Shown: piece after piece, positions 26,380 through 35,538 of the stretch
Numbering within the stretch: position 1 is the first letter of the stretch
Layout of the letters: the number at the start of each line of letters is the position of its first letter
Assembly: GCA_050251555.1 (NCBI GenBank)
Contig: JBFWMN010000002.1
Coordinates: forward strand, 1 to 64,000
Origin: UBA2137 sp050251555
GTDB taxonomy: Bacteria; Pseudomonadota; Alphaproteobacteria; Micavibrionales; Micavibrionaceae
Length of the DNA: 64,000 nt
Direction: 5' to 3'
The notes under the pieces: generated by a model
What the model was told of the DNA's origin: nothing
The model's database searches: none
Seen by the model: only the letters and a program-made list of their open reading frames with translations
Made by a program: the position numbers and the translations under genes

Positions 26380-27150
26380 TTATAAGAGGCGCGGTTGCCC
26401 GCCATCGCGGGCAATTACCGACGAGAGCTGGCTCTCATCCTGAAGATCCCAGTAGACATCCGAGACATAGGGCCCTGGTTGGCTAAGACGTCTTTCATTC
26501 ATGCAAAGACGCTCATAGGGAACGAGGACATAAGGAAAGGCCAAAATTTCCGCTTCGCCCGTTGCTTCCATAAAATCCTTCCAGCGTGATGCCGAACGGT
26601 TCACATTCACCGTCTGATACAGATAATGTGTCGGTCCGAAATCATGGCCCCCAATCAGATTGCCGTTTCCGCGAAATCTGTTGTGGCTGGCCTCTTCCTG
26701 CAAAGTCTGCTTTGAGGCTTTCCAATTGATAATGCGGGGGAAGCCCGTGCGAACAAGTTGATCCGAAGCGCCGCTATTATGTGTCTGATCATTCAGAAGA
26801 TCCTCATAGAGCGCATGCATGGCCTCACGCGTATCAATACGGAAACGGCTGAAAGGGCGAACCTGATGCTCATACCACACCCATGATTTTTCCAAGGCAC
26901 TGGGATCGGCAGCACGGATGATATCTTCGGCGCGCTTGAATTCCTCGACCGAGTGAAACTCCACAATGAAAGGGTCACGCGCATCAATCTTTGCCAATGT
27001 ACCATTATTATCTTGTTTAACGGCTTGGGAAAAAGGGGTGCTAAGCGGATAGCCCGCGTTAAAGCGCATATGAAACAAGATCAGGCGACCCTCGCGGGTT
27101 GCCTGATCAAGTTCTCTCTCCCCCAGATTTGGTGTGGTCGTTTCTTTCAT
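26380..27150 (-). CDS. Hypothetical protein, cytoplasmic
   Basis: A 256-residue protein I do not recognise. It is rich in aromatic residues and arginine, with no signal peptide or membrane segment. Notable stretches are 'FIVEFHSVEEFKRAEDII' and 'SWVWYEHQVRPFSRFRID' and the conserved-looking 'FPYVLVPYERLCMNERRL'. Codon use resembles that of its neighbours, so it is very likely real. It is divergent from the M23 peptidase gene, 137 bp apart. A function cannot be assigned. Confidence 0.6.
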   Translation of the reverse strand: MKETTTPNLGERELDQATREGRLILFHMRFNAGYPLSTPFSQAVKQDNNGTLAKIDARDPFIVEFHSVEEFKRAEDIIRAADPSALEKSWVWYEHQVRPFSRFRIDTREAMHALYEDLLNDQTHNSGASDQLVRTGFPRIINWKASKQTLQEEASHNRFRGNGNLIGGHDFGPTHYLYQTVNVNRSASRWKDFMEATGEAEILAFPYVLVPYERLCMNERRLSQPGPYVSDVYWDLQDESQLSSVIARDGGQPRLL

Positions 27151-27287
27151 CGCCTACACTCTTCTGCCTTCTCTCTCGTAACGTCTTCCTGCTCAACTCG
27201 ACGTTTCTGTCCAGTCATTTATTTTACGTAATACTGCCAGAGTTTTTTTGTATTTGCAAGTTTTTGAAAGTGATCTAAATTAAACAT

Positions 27288-28313
27288 ATGAAATACAATG
27301 CTTTTTTGTTCCTTTTTTGTGCCGCCCTTCTCGCAGGACTCCTGCCCGTTCAGGCACAGAATAAGGAAGAATCAGTCGACACATTTCTGGCCCTGTCCCT
27401 GCCGTTAGAGTGCCGGCTGGGCAAAACCTGCTGGATCATGAACTATCCTGACGATGATGCCGCGAGCGGTGCCGTTAAGGATGCGGCCTGCGGTAAACGC
27501 AGCTATGACGGACATAAAGGCACTGATTTTGCCATTCGCGATACCAAACTCATGGATAAAGGCGTTGCCGTTCTCTCCGTTGCCGACGGGACGGTTTTCC
27601 GTTTGCGTAACGGACAAGAAGATACGTTTAAAAGCGATGCGGAAATGACCGCCATTCATGACGCCAATCTGGATTGCGGGAACGGGGTGATTATCGACAA
27701 TGGCGACGGCTGGCTGACGCAATATTGTCACTTGAAGAAAAACTCGCTGAAAGTGAAAGAAGGAGATAAAGTTCGTCGCGGTCAAAAAATCGCCGAGGTC
27801 GGCATGTCTGGTATCACACAGCATCCGCATGTGCATTTGACCCTCATTCATAAGGGCGAAATTATCGACCCATTCACAGGTGCTCCGACCCAAAACGGAT
27901 GCCGCCCCGATATGAGCGGCAGCCTCTGGGCCGATAAAACCATCACATATGAACCGTTCGTACTTTACGATATGGGTTTTGCCGAAACACCGCCCGATTT
28001 TGAAGGCATCGCCATGGGCAACCGCGGCGAAATTCCCAAAACACACTCCCCCGCCTTCTTGGTCTGGTTTGCCTATTTCGGGCCTGAAAAAGGCGACCGC
28101 ATTACGGTGGAAGTAACCGCCCCTTCGGGGCAAGACGGCTCATTCAAAGAAGAAATGGTGCAGGACCTGGACCGCGCCCGCCAGTTTTACTATGTAGGGC
28201 GCGCCGCACCCTCAGGCGGGTTTGCACGTGGGACATGGAAAGCGACCGTCACGATTTCTCGTGACGGCCTCAAAGATCCCGTGACACTCACACGTGCCGT
28301 GGATGTCTTATAA
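27288..28313 (+). CDS. Secreted M23 (LytM-type) zinc peptidase
   Basis: A 341-residue exported protein with a signal peptide to about residue 24 ('PVQAQ'). The M23 core (about 60-200) has the full zinc set: 'HKGTD' (His76, Asp80), 'QYCHL' (His148) and 'HPHVHL' (His181 and His183). This suggests active peptidoglycan endopeptidase or related hydrolysis. Cysteine pairs at 'ECRLGKTCW', 'AACGK' and 'NLDCGNG' imply disulfides in the periplasm. A further 140 residues at the C-terminus form an all-beta domain of unknown role. The gene is convergent with the SIMPL gene, 3 bp apart. Confidence 0.9.
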   Translation: MKYNAFLFLFCAALLAGLLPVQAQNKEESVDTFLALSLPLECRLGKTCWIMNYPDDDAASGAVKDAACGKRSYDGHKGTDFAIRDTKLMDKGVAVLSVADGTVFRLRNGQEDTFKSDAEMTAIHDANLDCGNGVIIDNGDGWLTQYCHLKKNSLKVKEGDKVRRGQKIAEVGMSGITQHPHVHLTLIHKGEIIDPFTGAPTQNGCRPDMSGSLWADKTITYEPFVLYDMGFAETPPDFEGIAMGNRGEIPKTHSPAFLVWFAYFGPEKGDRITVEVTAPSGQDGSFKEEMVQDLDRARQFYYVGRAAPSGGFARGTWKATVTISRDGLKDPVTLTRAVDVL

Positions 28314-28316
28314 GTC

Positions 28317-29084
28317 TTAGGGTTTCAGCAAGATACGAGCCGTCACCGTCATCGCAATGTCGGATTCGCCTGCTTCGGCAACAGCCTGCTTCATATCTGC
28401 TGCAGCACCTGCCATTTCCATACGCGCCATCATCGGGACGGGTTGGGGAGGCATAAAACCGCCATCGGTGTTGATCTCGATAAACTGGATGCTGGATTTG
28501 CCCAAAGCCTTACCGGCCACTTCGGCACGCGTCTGCAGTTTTTTAAGCGCCTTGGTCATCAGCTCATCACGCACGGATTCCTGCTTTTTATCAGACAATG
28601 TGTAGTTCAGATTATTGATGATCAGACCTTGATCCTGAAGCTCGGTGACAAGATCAAGCAAGGCCTCCTTATCTGTACTGACCAGATCGATGGTTTGCTG
28701 ACCGCGCCACTCTTCAACGGTTTTTTCGCCGTCTTTCGTAACGGGACGGTAATTCTGATAGACATTGTAAGAGCCCGTCGACGTCTTCACAGCATCAACA
28801 GCCTTAGCTTTTTTCAAAGCCTTGCCCATCACATCGTTGATCTTATTTTGCACGACTTTCGCGTCCTTATCAGTGACCTCCGCTCTTAAGGAGGCATTCA
28901 GTTGATCCTGCTCCAACGTCATCGTTTCAGATGCCGACAAGTTGAGAATGACAGCACCTTCAGGAGGAATGCGCGACATGAAATCGTCTTGTGCCAGCGC
29001 ATCATTATTCAAGACGGCAACGGGACCACCGAAAGCCAGCAGGGTCATACATAAAGGGGTCAGAATTTTTTTCATGGGGGACAT
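28317..29084 (-). CDS. Periplasmic SIMPL-domain (DUF541) protein
   Basis: A 255-residue exported protein. The N-terminus is a signal peptide ending near 'NNDALAQDD'. The body follows the SIMPL pattern: 'VILNLSASETMTLEQDQLNASL', a central helix 'ALKKAKAVDAVKTSTGSYNVYQNYRP' region, and 'DLVTELQDQGLIINNLNYTLSDKK', then 'ARILLKP' at the end. Such proteins, for example YggE-like ones, sit in the envelope and have been linked to oxidative stress tolerance without a clear mechanism. ATG at 29084 or 29075 can serve as start. It lies 5 bp downstream of the aminopeptidase gene, so the two are probably co-transcribed. Confidence 0.85.
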   Translation of the reverse strand: MSPMKKILTPLCMTLLAFGGPVAVLNNDALAQDDFMSRIPPEGAVILNLSASETMTLEQDQLNASLRAEVTDKDAKVVQNKINDVMGKALKKAKAVDAVKTSTGSYNVYQNYRPVTKDGEKTVEEWRGQQTIDLVSTDKEALLDLVTELQDQGLIINNLNYTLSDKKQESVRDELMTKALKKLQTRAEVAGKALGKSSIQFIEINTDGGFMPPQPVPMMARMEMAGAAADMKQAVAEAGESDIAMTVTARILLKP

Positions 29085-29089
29085 ATCTC

Positions 29090-30847
29090 CTAATTTTCGT
29101 TCGATTTCATGTTTTCAGCGCATCGCGCATGGTACGCATCAACCCAGTCTATTTCTTCGCGTGTCAGTAAATTTTTGTCAATCAGCGCATCTTCAAAAGG
29201 CACCAGCGTAATTGTCTCAAACGCAAAAATGCGCTTTCCGTTCTCCAGCTTTTCGCCCGTATCATAACAAATCACCAGATTCTCGATGCGGATACCGAAC
29301 GCGTCTTCTTTATAATAGCCGGGCTCATTGGACAGGATCATGCCTTCCAAAATCGGATCGTGTGAACGGGGGCTGATAGATGTGGCTTCCTCGTGAACGC
29401 TTAAATAGACACCCACGCCATGCCCTGTTCCGTGCGCAAAATCAAGGCCTGCCTCCCATAAGGGTTGGCGGGCCAACGCATCAATCTGCGCCCCTGTTGT
29501 ACCTTCGGGAAACTTCGCACGGGCAACGGCAATATGACCTTTTAGAACCCGTGTATAGGCTTCTTTTTCCTCAGCCGTCGGCGTGCCGTTCAGGGCAATC
29601 ACTCGGGTAATGTCGGTGGTTCCGTCAGGATACTGCGCACCGGAATCAATGAGAAGTAGGCCTTGTCCTTTGATCTCTTTATTCGTCTCAGGCGTTACGC
29701 GGTAATGGATGATCGCGCCGTTCCCCTGCCAGCCACAAATCGTCTCAAACGATTCATCACGCAACACACCCGTTGTGCCACGCGCATGAGTAAGCGCATC
29801 CACGACATGTTGTTCGGTAAGCGCACCTTTGGGAGCTTCAGCACGCAACCAGTCAAAAAATTGCGTGAGGACTATGCCGTCTCTATTATGGGCAATGCGC
29901 ATAGCTTCACGCTCCGCCTCAACCTTACAGGCGCGCAATTTAATGCATGGGTCTTCCATGTCGGTGACACGCGCTGCACCTTTTTCCAAAACTTGCGTAA
30001 ACCAGGATGTGGCCCGTTTAAAATCCAGCCCGACATGATTGCCTTTATCTGCCGCGATACGGGAAAGCTCCCCTTCCGTTTCATCAAAGGGAATGAGCGA
30101 CACCGCATTGCCGAGTTTGGCGCGGATCGCATCGGAAACACGGTCGGGGTTGATGAACCAAAAGACATGCCCGTCTGCCGTAATCGTGGCATAGGAGAGT
30201 GCAACAGGCGTGTGCGCGACATCGGAGCTTCTGATATTCAAAAGCCAAGCAATGGAATCGGGTGCTGAAATCACGAAATGTGTCAGGTTTTTTTCCTGAA
30301 GCTTGTCAGCCACCAGCAGGCGTTTTTGTTCGGCGCTACGCCCTGCAAATTTCTCATCGAACAGGATAATTTCCGCATCGGGACGGGAGGGTGCATCCTT
30401 CCAGACCTGATCCACCAGATTGTCATTTAAGGGAACAAGCTCAATGCCCTTGGCATCAAAGAGGGCGCGATAACCGCTGATTTGCGACGGAGAATGGAGG
30501 CGCGGATCATACCCGACACGCCCGCCTTTCTTCACATGATCGGCAACCCATTCAGGGATTTTGATTTGGGTAGAATCTGCCAGAGCATAAAGGCTGGAAT
30601 CCACTTGATCGCGGATTTGCAGCGTGTACCGCCCGTCCGATGCCACGAGCGCCGTATCTTTCAAAAAAACCGCATAACCTGCCGACCCCGTAAAGCCCGT
30701 CATATAGGCGACGCGTTCGGCATAAGGGGCCAGAAACTCGCTTTGAAATTCATCCGTGCGCGGCAATAAAAAACCATCCAGTTTTTGTGCTGCCATTTGG
30801 GCGCGAAGCGCTTCCAGTCTTTCCTGAATGAGAGTGGATGAGGCCAC
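29090..30847 (-). CDS. pepP: Xaa-Pro aminopeptidase P (M24B family)
   Basis: A protein of about 585 residues built like eukaryotic-type aminopeptidase P: two creatinase-like N-terminal domains and a C-terminal pita-bread catalytic domain. Metal ligands are visible in 'LIDSGAQYPDGTTDITR' (two Asp), 'HGTGHGVGVYLSVHE' (His) and 'SNEPGYYKED' (Glu). It removes the N-terminal residue before proline. I chose a GTG start at 30847 because 'AAGGAAG' precedes it; the ATG at 30919 would run into the control region of divergent galU. It is followed closely by the SIMPL gene. Confidence 0.92.
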   Translation of the reverse strand: MASSTLIQERLEALRAQMAAQKLDGFLLPRTDEFQSEFLAPYAERVAYMTGFTGSAGYAVFLKDTALVASDGRYTLQIRDQVDSSLYALADSTQIKIPEWVADHVKKGGRVGYDPRLHSPSQISGYRALFDAKGIELVPLNDNLVDQVWKDAPSRPDAEIILFDEKFAGRSAEQKRLLVADKLQEKNLTHFVISAPDSIAWLLNIRSSDVAHTPVALSYATITADGHVFWFINPDRVSDAIRAKLGNAVSLIPFDETEGELSRIAADKGNHVGLDFKRATSWFTQVLEKGAARVTDMEDPCIKLRACKVEAEREAMRIAHNRDGIVLTQFFDWLRAEAPKGALTEQHVVDALTHARGTTGVLRDESFETICGWQGNGAIIHYRVTPETNKEIKGQGLLLIDSGAQYPDGTTDITRVIALNGTPTAEEKEAYTRVLKGHIAVARAKFPEGTTGAQIDALARQPLWEAGLDFAHGTGHGVGVYLSVHEEATSISPRSHDPILEGMILSNEPGYYKEDAFGIRIENLVICYDTGEKLENGKRIFAFETITLVPFEDALIDKNLLTREEIDWVDAYHARCAENMKSNEN

Positions 30848-30942
30848 GTTCTTCCTTTCCTTGATCTGGACATATGCCGTTAATCGTGCCAAGTATGGAG
30901 CGACATTTGCAAAATGCAAGAAAGATCAAAGCAAGACAAACC

Positions 30943-31827
30943 ATGAGCGCTTTTAAACCCGTCCGCAAAGCGGTTTTCCCTGTCGCCGGTCTCGGCACAC
31001 GTTTCCTTCCAGCCACCAAGGTCATGCCTAAAGAAATGCTGCCTTTGGTCGATCGCCCTTTAATCCAGCACGCCTTCGAAGAGGCACGCGAGGCGGGGAT
31101 TGAGGAATTCATTTTTGTGACAGGCCGTCAAAAGGAAATGCTGGAAGAGCATTTCGATTACCAGCCGGAACTTGAGCGCACGCTTGAAGCCCGCGGCAAG
31201 ACCGACATGATTGAAAAAGTGCGCTCGTCGGAAATGGGCGAAAGCCAGCTTTTTCTGACACGTCAGGCCCGCCCGTTGGGTCTTGGTCACGCCATCTGGT
31301 GCGCCCGCAAACTGGTCAGTGACGAGCCGTTTGCGATTATGCTGCCTGATGATGTGGTTCTTTCCAAAACACCGTGCCTCAAACAAATGGTGAATGCCTA
31401 TAACGAAACAGGCGGCAACCTTGTCGCCGTCATGGATGTGCCCCGTGAGCACACCAACAAATACGGTATTCTCGATATTGAAAAGGAAGAGGGGCAGATG
31501 GTTGCAATTAAGGGGCTGGTTGAAAAACCCAGACCCGAAGACGCCCCTTCAACCCTGTCCATTATCGGGCGTTACATCCTGCAACCCGAAGTCTTTACCC
31601 ATCTCTCCAAGTTTGAGACAGGTGCGGGCGGTGAAATTCAATTGACGGATGCGATGGCGAAACTCATTGGCGCACAACCTTTCCACGGCTTCCGTTATGA
31701 AGGTCAGCGTTACGATTGCGGGTCTCGTGTCGGGTTTATTGAGGCCAATATCGCCTTCTCGCTACATGATCCCGAAATCGGGGAGTCCATCAAGCGCATC
31801 GTCAAAGAACAAGCCGCCAATCTCTAA
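30943..31827 (+). CDS. galU: UTP--glucose-1-phosphate uridylyltransferase
   Basis: A 294-residue enzyme making UDP-glucose from UTP and glucose 1-phosphate, precursor of envelope polysaccharides. 'VAGLGTRFLPATKVMPKEMLP' is the nucleotide-binding opening. 'IMLPDDV' (metal-binding Asp) and 'GLVEKPRPEDAPS' with 'GRYIL' follow as in GalU. The ATG at 30943 gives the normal length. The phosphomannomutase/phosphoglucomutase gene starts 19 bp downstream on the same strand, so the two supply consecutive steps from glucose 6-phosphate to UDP-glucose. Confidence 0.95.
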   Translation: MSAFKPVRKAVFPVAGLGTRFLPATKVMPKEMLPLVDRPLIQHAFEEAREAGIEEFIFVTGRQKEMLEEHFDYQPELERTLEARGKTDMIEKVRSSEMGESQLFLTRQARPLGLGHAIWCARKLVSDEPFAIMLPDDVVLSKTPCLKQMVNAYNETGGNLVAVMDVPREHTNKYGILDIEKEEGQMVAIKGLVEKPRPEDAPSTLSIIGRYILQPEVFTHLSKFETGAGGEIQLTDAMAKLIGAQPFHGFRYEGQRYDCGSRVGFIEANIAFSLHDPEIGESIKRIVKEQAANL

Positions 31828-31846
31828 GGCAAGGTCCTTCACATAC

Positions 31847-33232
31847 ATGACACACATCTTCCACCCTTCCGTTTTACGCGAATACGACATACGCGGCCTT
31901 GTCGACCAGACTTTGACGGAAAAGGACGCCTATGCAATCGGTCGCGCTTTCGGCACGATGGTTAAGCGTCGTCATGGTCAAAAAGTGGCGGTTGGTTATG
32001 ACGGACGCGAGAGCTCCCCGCGCTTTGCGGGCGAACTTGTTAAGGGCCTGCGTGAGACAGGGTTACATGTGCGCCTGATCGGGCAAGGCCCTTCACCGCT
32101 TCTTTATTATGCCGTGAAATCCGATAAGGACATTGATGCGGGCATTATGATTACGGGGTCACATAACCCGTCTTCTTATAATGGTTTCAAAATGCTGTTT
32201 GCCGACAAACCTGTTTTTGGTGAACTGGTTCAGGACATAGGACGGATTGCCGCAGGCGGAGACTATGAGAATGGGGCCGGCGATTTGGAAGAAGTGGATA
32301 TCACCGAGGCCTATCTGGAGCGCTTACTCAAAGACCTCATCCCGCATGATGGATTTCATGTTGTCTGGGATAACGGCAATGGTGCGGCAGGCGACCTTTT
32401 AACGCGTCTGACCAAAAAATTACCCGGAAAACACGAAATTCTTTACGGTGAAGTCGACGGGACTTTCCCCAATCACCATCCTGACCCCACCGTTGACGAG
32501 AATCTGACCGATTTGATTTCGGCGGTGAAATCATCGGGTGCCGACCTCGGAATCGCTTTTGATGGTGATGCCGACCGCATTGGTGTCGTCACAAAAACAG
32601 GCGGGATTTTACGCTGCGATATCCTGCTTGCCCTTTATGCGCAGACTGTACTGAAAGCGCATCCGGGAGCGGCGATTGTTGCCGATGTGAAATGCTCGCA
32701 AGTCCTCTTTAACGAGATTGAGAGACTTGGCGGAAAACCCGTTATGTGGAAGACGGGGCATTCGCTGATCAAGACCAAGATGGCAGAAACGAACGCTCCG
32801 CTAGCGGGTGAGCTTTCAGGCCATATTTTCTTTGCCGACATGTATTACGGTTATGACGATGCGTTGTACTGCGCCGTTCGCCTGTTAAATGTCCTGACCG
32901 AAACAGGTAAGGATCTGGATGCGCTGACCGCCCATCTGCCGCGTCTCATGTCTACACCTGAAATTCGTTTCGAGGTGGATGAGGAACGTAAATTCGCGAT
33001 GGTCTCGGAATTGCAGGACAATCTGAAATCGGACCTGCCGCAAGGTGCCGCGTTTGACGATATTGACGGCGTGCGCATTTCAACCGAAGATGGCTGGTGG
33101 CTTTTACGCGCCTCCAACACCCAAAATGTGCTGGCGTGCCGCATCGAAGCCAAAGATGAGGCGGGCCTATCCCGTCTGAAAACCATGCTGAAAACGCAAG
33201 TCGAAAAAATCGGCTGTTCCGTTCCTTTCTGA
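31847..33232 (+). CDS. Phosphomannomutase / phosphoglucomutase
   Basis: A 461-residue alpha-D-phosphohexomutase of the AlgC/ManB type, interconverting hexose 1- and 6-phosphates. The phosphoserine loop 'TGSHNPSSYNGFK' has Ser105. The metal loop 'DGDADR' has Asp239, Asp241 and Asp243. The sugar-binding 'GELSGHIFF' and phosphate-binding 'RASNTQNVLACRIEA' complete the four domains. The ATG at 31847 starts at the conserved 'FHPSVLREYDIRG'; the frame extends upstream into galU but that part is a shadow. It sits between galU and chpT, all on the plus strand with short gaps. Confidence 0.93.
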   Translation: MTHIFHPSVLREYDIRGLVDQTLTEKDAYAIGRAFGTMVKRRHGQKVAVGYDGRESSPRFAGELVKGLRETGLHVRLIGQGPSPLLYYAVKSDKDIDAGIMITGSHNPSSYNGFKMLFADKPVFGELVQDIGRIAAGGDYENGAGDLEEVDITEAYLERLLKDLIPHDGFHVVWDNGNGAAGDLLTRLTKKLPGKHEILYGEVDGTFPNHHPDPTVDENLTDLISAVKSSGADLGIAFDGDADRIGVVTKTGGILRCDILLALYAQTVLKAHPGAAIVADVKCSQVLFNEIERLGGKPVMWKTGHSLIKTKMAETNAPLAGELSGHIFFADMYYGYDDALYCAVRLLNVLTETGKDLDALTAHLPRLMSTPEIRFEVDEERKFAMVSELQDNLKSDLPQGAAFDDIDGVRISTEDGWWLLRASNTQNVLACRIEAKDEAGLSRLKTMLKTQVEKIGCSVPF

Positions 33233-33243
33233 AAGTAAAAGAT

Positions 33244-33891
33244 ATGACCACTGAAGACCCTATTGCTCTGGCCCAGACACAACTTCTTGAATTGTTGTCA
33301 TCACGCATTTGTCATGATCTGATCTCGCCTGTCGGCGCGATCCATAACGGGATTGAATTTCTGGAAGATATGGGCCCTGACGCGCTTGAAGATGCGCTCA
33401 ATCTCATGAAACATTCCACCAAGCAGGCAACCGTAAAGCTCCAGACATACCGTATGGCCTACGGGGCAGGCGGGCGCGATTCGGCCGTGACATTCAAGGA
33501 TGTCTGTGCAGGCCTCCAATCCTATTTCGGACTGGAAGCCAAAGTGGCTCTGGCATGGGTCGACGGTCAGGCCAATACCGATCAGCAACCCGCAGGTCTA
33601 TGCAAGCTCGCGGCAGGAGCACTCCTTCTTTTGGGTGAAACCCTGCCGAAAAAAGGCCTGATTATGGGCGAGATCAAAGGTGAGGGTGAGATTGAATTTA
33701 CCGCTCAAGGAGAATCTTGCAAATTCCGCGACCATACGGTCGATGCCTTAAACGGTGAAGCTGACATTTCCGACCTCGATCCACGCCTTATTCATCCTTA
33801 TGTATTGGGTTTAAGCGCACGCGCACTGGGCTTTAAAATTGCCGCTTCGGAGAATGACGGCACAGTCACGCTGAATATTCGCCGCGCTTAA
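33244..33891 (+). CDS. chpT: Histidine phosphotransferase ChpT
   Basis: A 215-residue phosphotransferase that passes phosphate from the hybrid kinase CckA to CtrA and CpdR, a relay specific to alphaproteobacteria that controls the cell cycle and, in many species, motility. The dimerisation helix has 'LSSRICHDLISPVGAIHNG', with His24 the phosphate carrier. The C-terminal half is the degenerate ATPase-like fold, without an ATP-binding glycine box. The upstream phosphohexomutase gene ends 11 bp before. Its presence supports the taxonomic call. CtrA and CckA genes are not in the window. Confidence 0.92.
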   Translation: MTTEDPIALAQTQLLELLSSRICHDLISPVGAIHNGIEFLEDMGPDALEDALNLMKHSTKQATVKLQTYRMAYGAGGRDSAVTFKDVCAGLQSYFGLEAKVALAWVDGQANTDQQPAGLCKLAAGALLLLGETLPKKGLIMGEIKGEGEIEFTAQGESCKFRDHTVDALNGEADISDLDPRLIHPYVLGLSARALGFKIAASENDGTVTLNIRRA

Positions 33892-33951
33892 ATATAAATT
33901 GCTGCCTGAAAGGCTTGCGCGGACCCCCGACGGGGGATAAACATATGGGCC

Positions 33952-35538
33952 ATGAATATGAGCACCCCCCTTCCCAAGATTAAAACGGCCCTTCTTTCGG
34001 TATCCGATAAGGACGGTCTTGTCCCCTTTGCCAAAGGCCTTGCAGCCCTTGATATCAAGCTGCTTTCAACGGGCGGAACAGCCAAAACATTGCGCGAGGC
34101 AGGGTTACAGGTCACCGATGTCTCCGATCATACAGGCTTTCCCGAAATGATGGACGGGCGCGTGAAAACCCTGCACCCGAAAATCCATGGCGGCCTTCTG
34201 GCACGCCGCGACGTTGCCGAGCATGTTGCCTCTATGGATGAGCACGATATCGCTTGTATCGACCTTGTGGTTGTTAATCTCTACCCGTTTGTGCAAACAC
34301 TGGAATCGGGCGCAGACTTTCAAACATGCGTTGAAAATATCGATATTGGCGGGCCTGCCATGCTCAGATCCGCTGCCAAAAACTTTGATTTTGTCGGTGT
34401 GGTCACGAACCCTGCGGACTATGGCGCGGTTTTATCCGAAATTCAGGACAATGACGGCGCATTGTCCCAGGCGACACGCATGCGCCTATCGGCCCTCACC
34501 TATACGCACACAGCCGCCTATGATGCCGCGATTTCCGCGTGGTTATCGGGCGAAGTCGCCAAATCCTCAAAGCACGAGGCCTACACACCGCCTGTGCGCG
34601 CCTTTGCCGGACGTTTGAAACAGACCCTTCGTTACGGTGAAAATCCGCACCAAACAGCTGCCCTATATGCCGATGCCTCGAAACGTCCGGGCGTTGCGAC
34701 AGCCACACAGGTGCAGGGCAAGGAACTCTCTTATAATAATCTGAATGACACAGATGCGGCTTTCGAACTGGTTGCCGAATTTGAAGAACCTGCGGTTGCC
34801 ATTATCAAGCATGCAAACCCTTGCGGGGTTGCCACTGCCGAAAGCTGCCTTGAGGCTTACAAGCTTGCCCTTCGCTGCGACCCCACATCTGCTTTCGGTG
34901 GAATTATCGCCCTTAACCGTACTTTAGACGGTGAAACTGCCGCTGAGATCATCAAGGTCTTTTCCGAAGTGATTATCGCACCCTCGATCACAGCCGAGGC
35001 AATTGAGATTTTAAAAAGCAAAGCCAATGTCCGCGTCCTGACAACAGGCGAAATGCCTGATCCGCTTGAGACACGCGATATCGTCAAATCGATTGCTGGC
35101 GGGCTTCTTGTCCAGTCTGCCGATTCGGGCCGCGTCAATGAAGAGGACCTGAAAGTGGTCTCCGACCGCGAGCCCACACCAGAAGAAATGGACGATCTTC
35201 TGTTTGCTTTCCGGGTGGCAAAACACGTGAAATCCAACACGATTGTCTACGTTAAAGATGGTGCCACCGTGGGAATTGGTGCAGGACAAATGAGCCGAAT
35301 TGATGCTGCTAAAATCGCTGCTTCCAAAATGGCAGAGGCAGGGCTTTCAGGCTGCAAGCCTGTTGTGGCTTCGGATGCCTTTTTCCCCTTTGCCGATGGT
35401 TTGATTGCGGCAGCGGATGCCGGGGTCACGGCTGTCATTCAGCCCGGTGGATCTATCAGAGATCAGGAAGTCATTGAGGCCGCAAATGATCGCGGCCTCG
35501 CTATGGTTCTTACCGGCATGCGCCATTTTAAGCATTAA
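33952..35538 (+). CDS. purH: Bifunctional AICAR transformylase / IMP cyclohydrolase
   Basis: A 528-residue enzyme performing the last two steps of IMP synthesis. The N-terminal cyclohydrolase domain opens with 'KTALLSVSDKDGLVPFAKGL' and has 'GRVKTLHPKIHGGLL'. The transformylase half has 'LRYGENPHQTAALY', the catalytic 'KHANPCGVA', and 'ATVGIGAGQMSRIDA'. ATG at 33952 or 33958 may be used. A short GC-rich hairpin 'CCCC-CGAC-GGGG' sits about 20 bases before the start. The stop overlaps the end of the convergent 606-residue gene by 4 bp. Confidence 0.96.
   Translation: MNMSTPLPKIKTALLSVSDKDGLVPFAKGLAALDIKLLSTGGTAKTLREAGLQVTDVSDHTGFPEMMDGRVKTLHPKIHGGLLARRDVAEHVASMDEHDIACIDLVVVNLYPFVQTLESGADFQTCVENIDIGGPAMLRSAAKNFDFVGVVTNPADYGAVLSEIQDNDGALSQATRMRLSALTYTHTAAYDAAISAWLSGEVAKSSKHEAYTPPVRAFAGRLKQTLRYGENPHQTAALYADASKRPGVATATQVQGKELSYNNLNDTDAAFELVAEFEEPAVAIIKHANPCGVATAESCLEAYKLALRCDPTSAFGGIIALNRTLDGETAAEIIKVFSEVIIAPSITAEAIEILKSKANVRVLTTGEMPDPLETRDIVKSIAGGLLVQSADSGRVNEEDLKVVSDREPTPEEMDDLLFAFRVAKHVKSNTIVYVKDGATVGIGAGQMSRIDAAKIAASKMAEAGLSGCKPVVASDAFFPFADGLIAAADAGVTAVIQPGGSIRDQEVIEAANDRGLAMVLTGMRHFKH

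Noticed and set aside
29663..30268. Open frame of 201 codons opposite the aminopeptidase gene
   Set aside because: It is a reverse-strand shadow of conserved pepP codons with no ribosome binding site or recognisable motif.
31649..31846. N-terminal extension of the phosphohexomutase into galU
   Set aside because: The 66 extra codons overlap galU and lack conservation; the family begins at 'FHPSVLREYDIRG' from the ATG at 31847.
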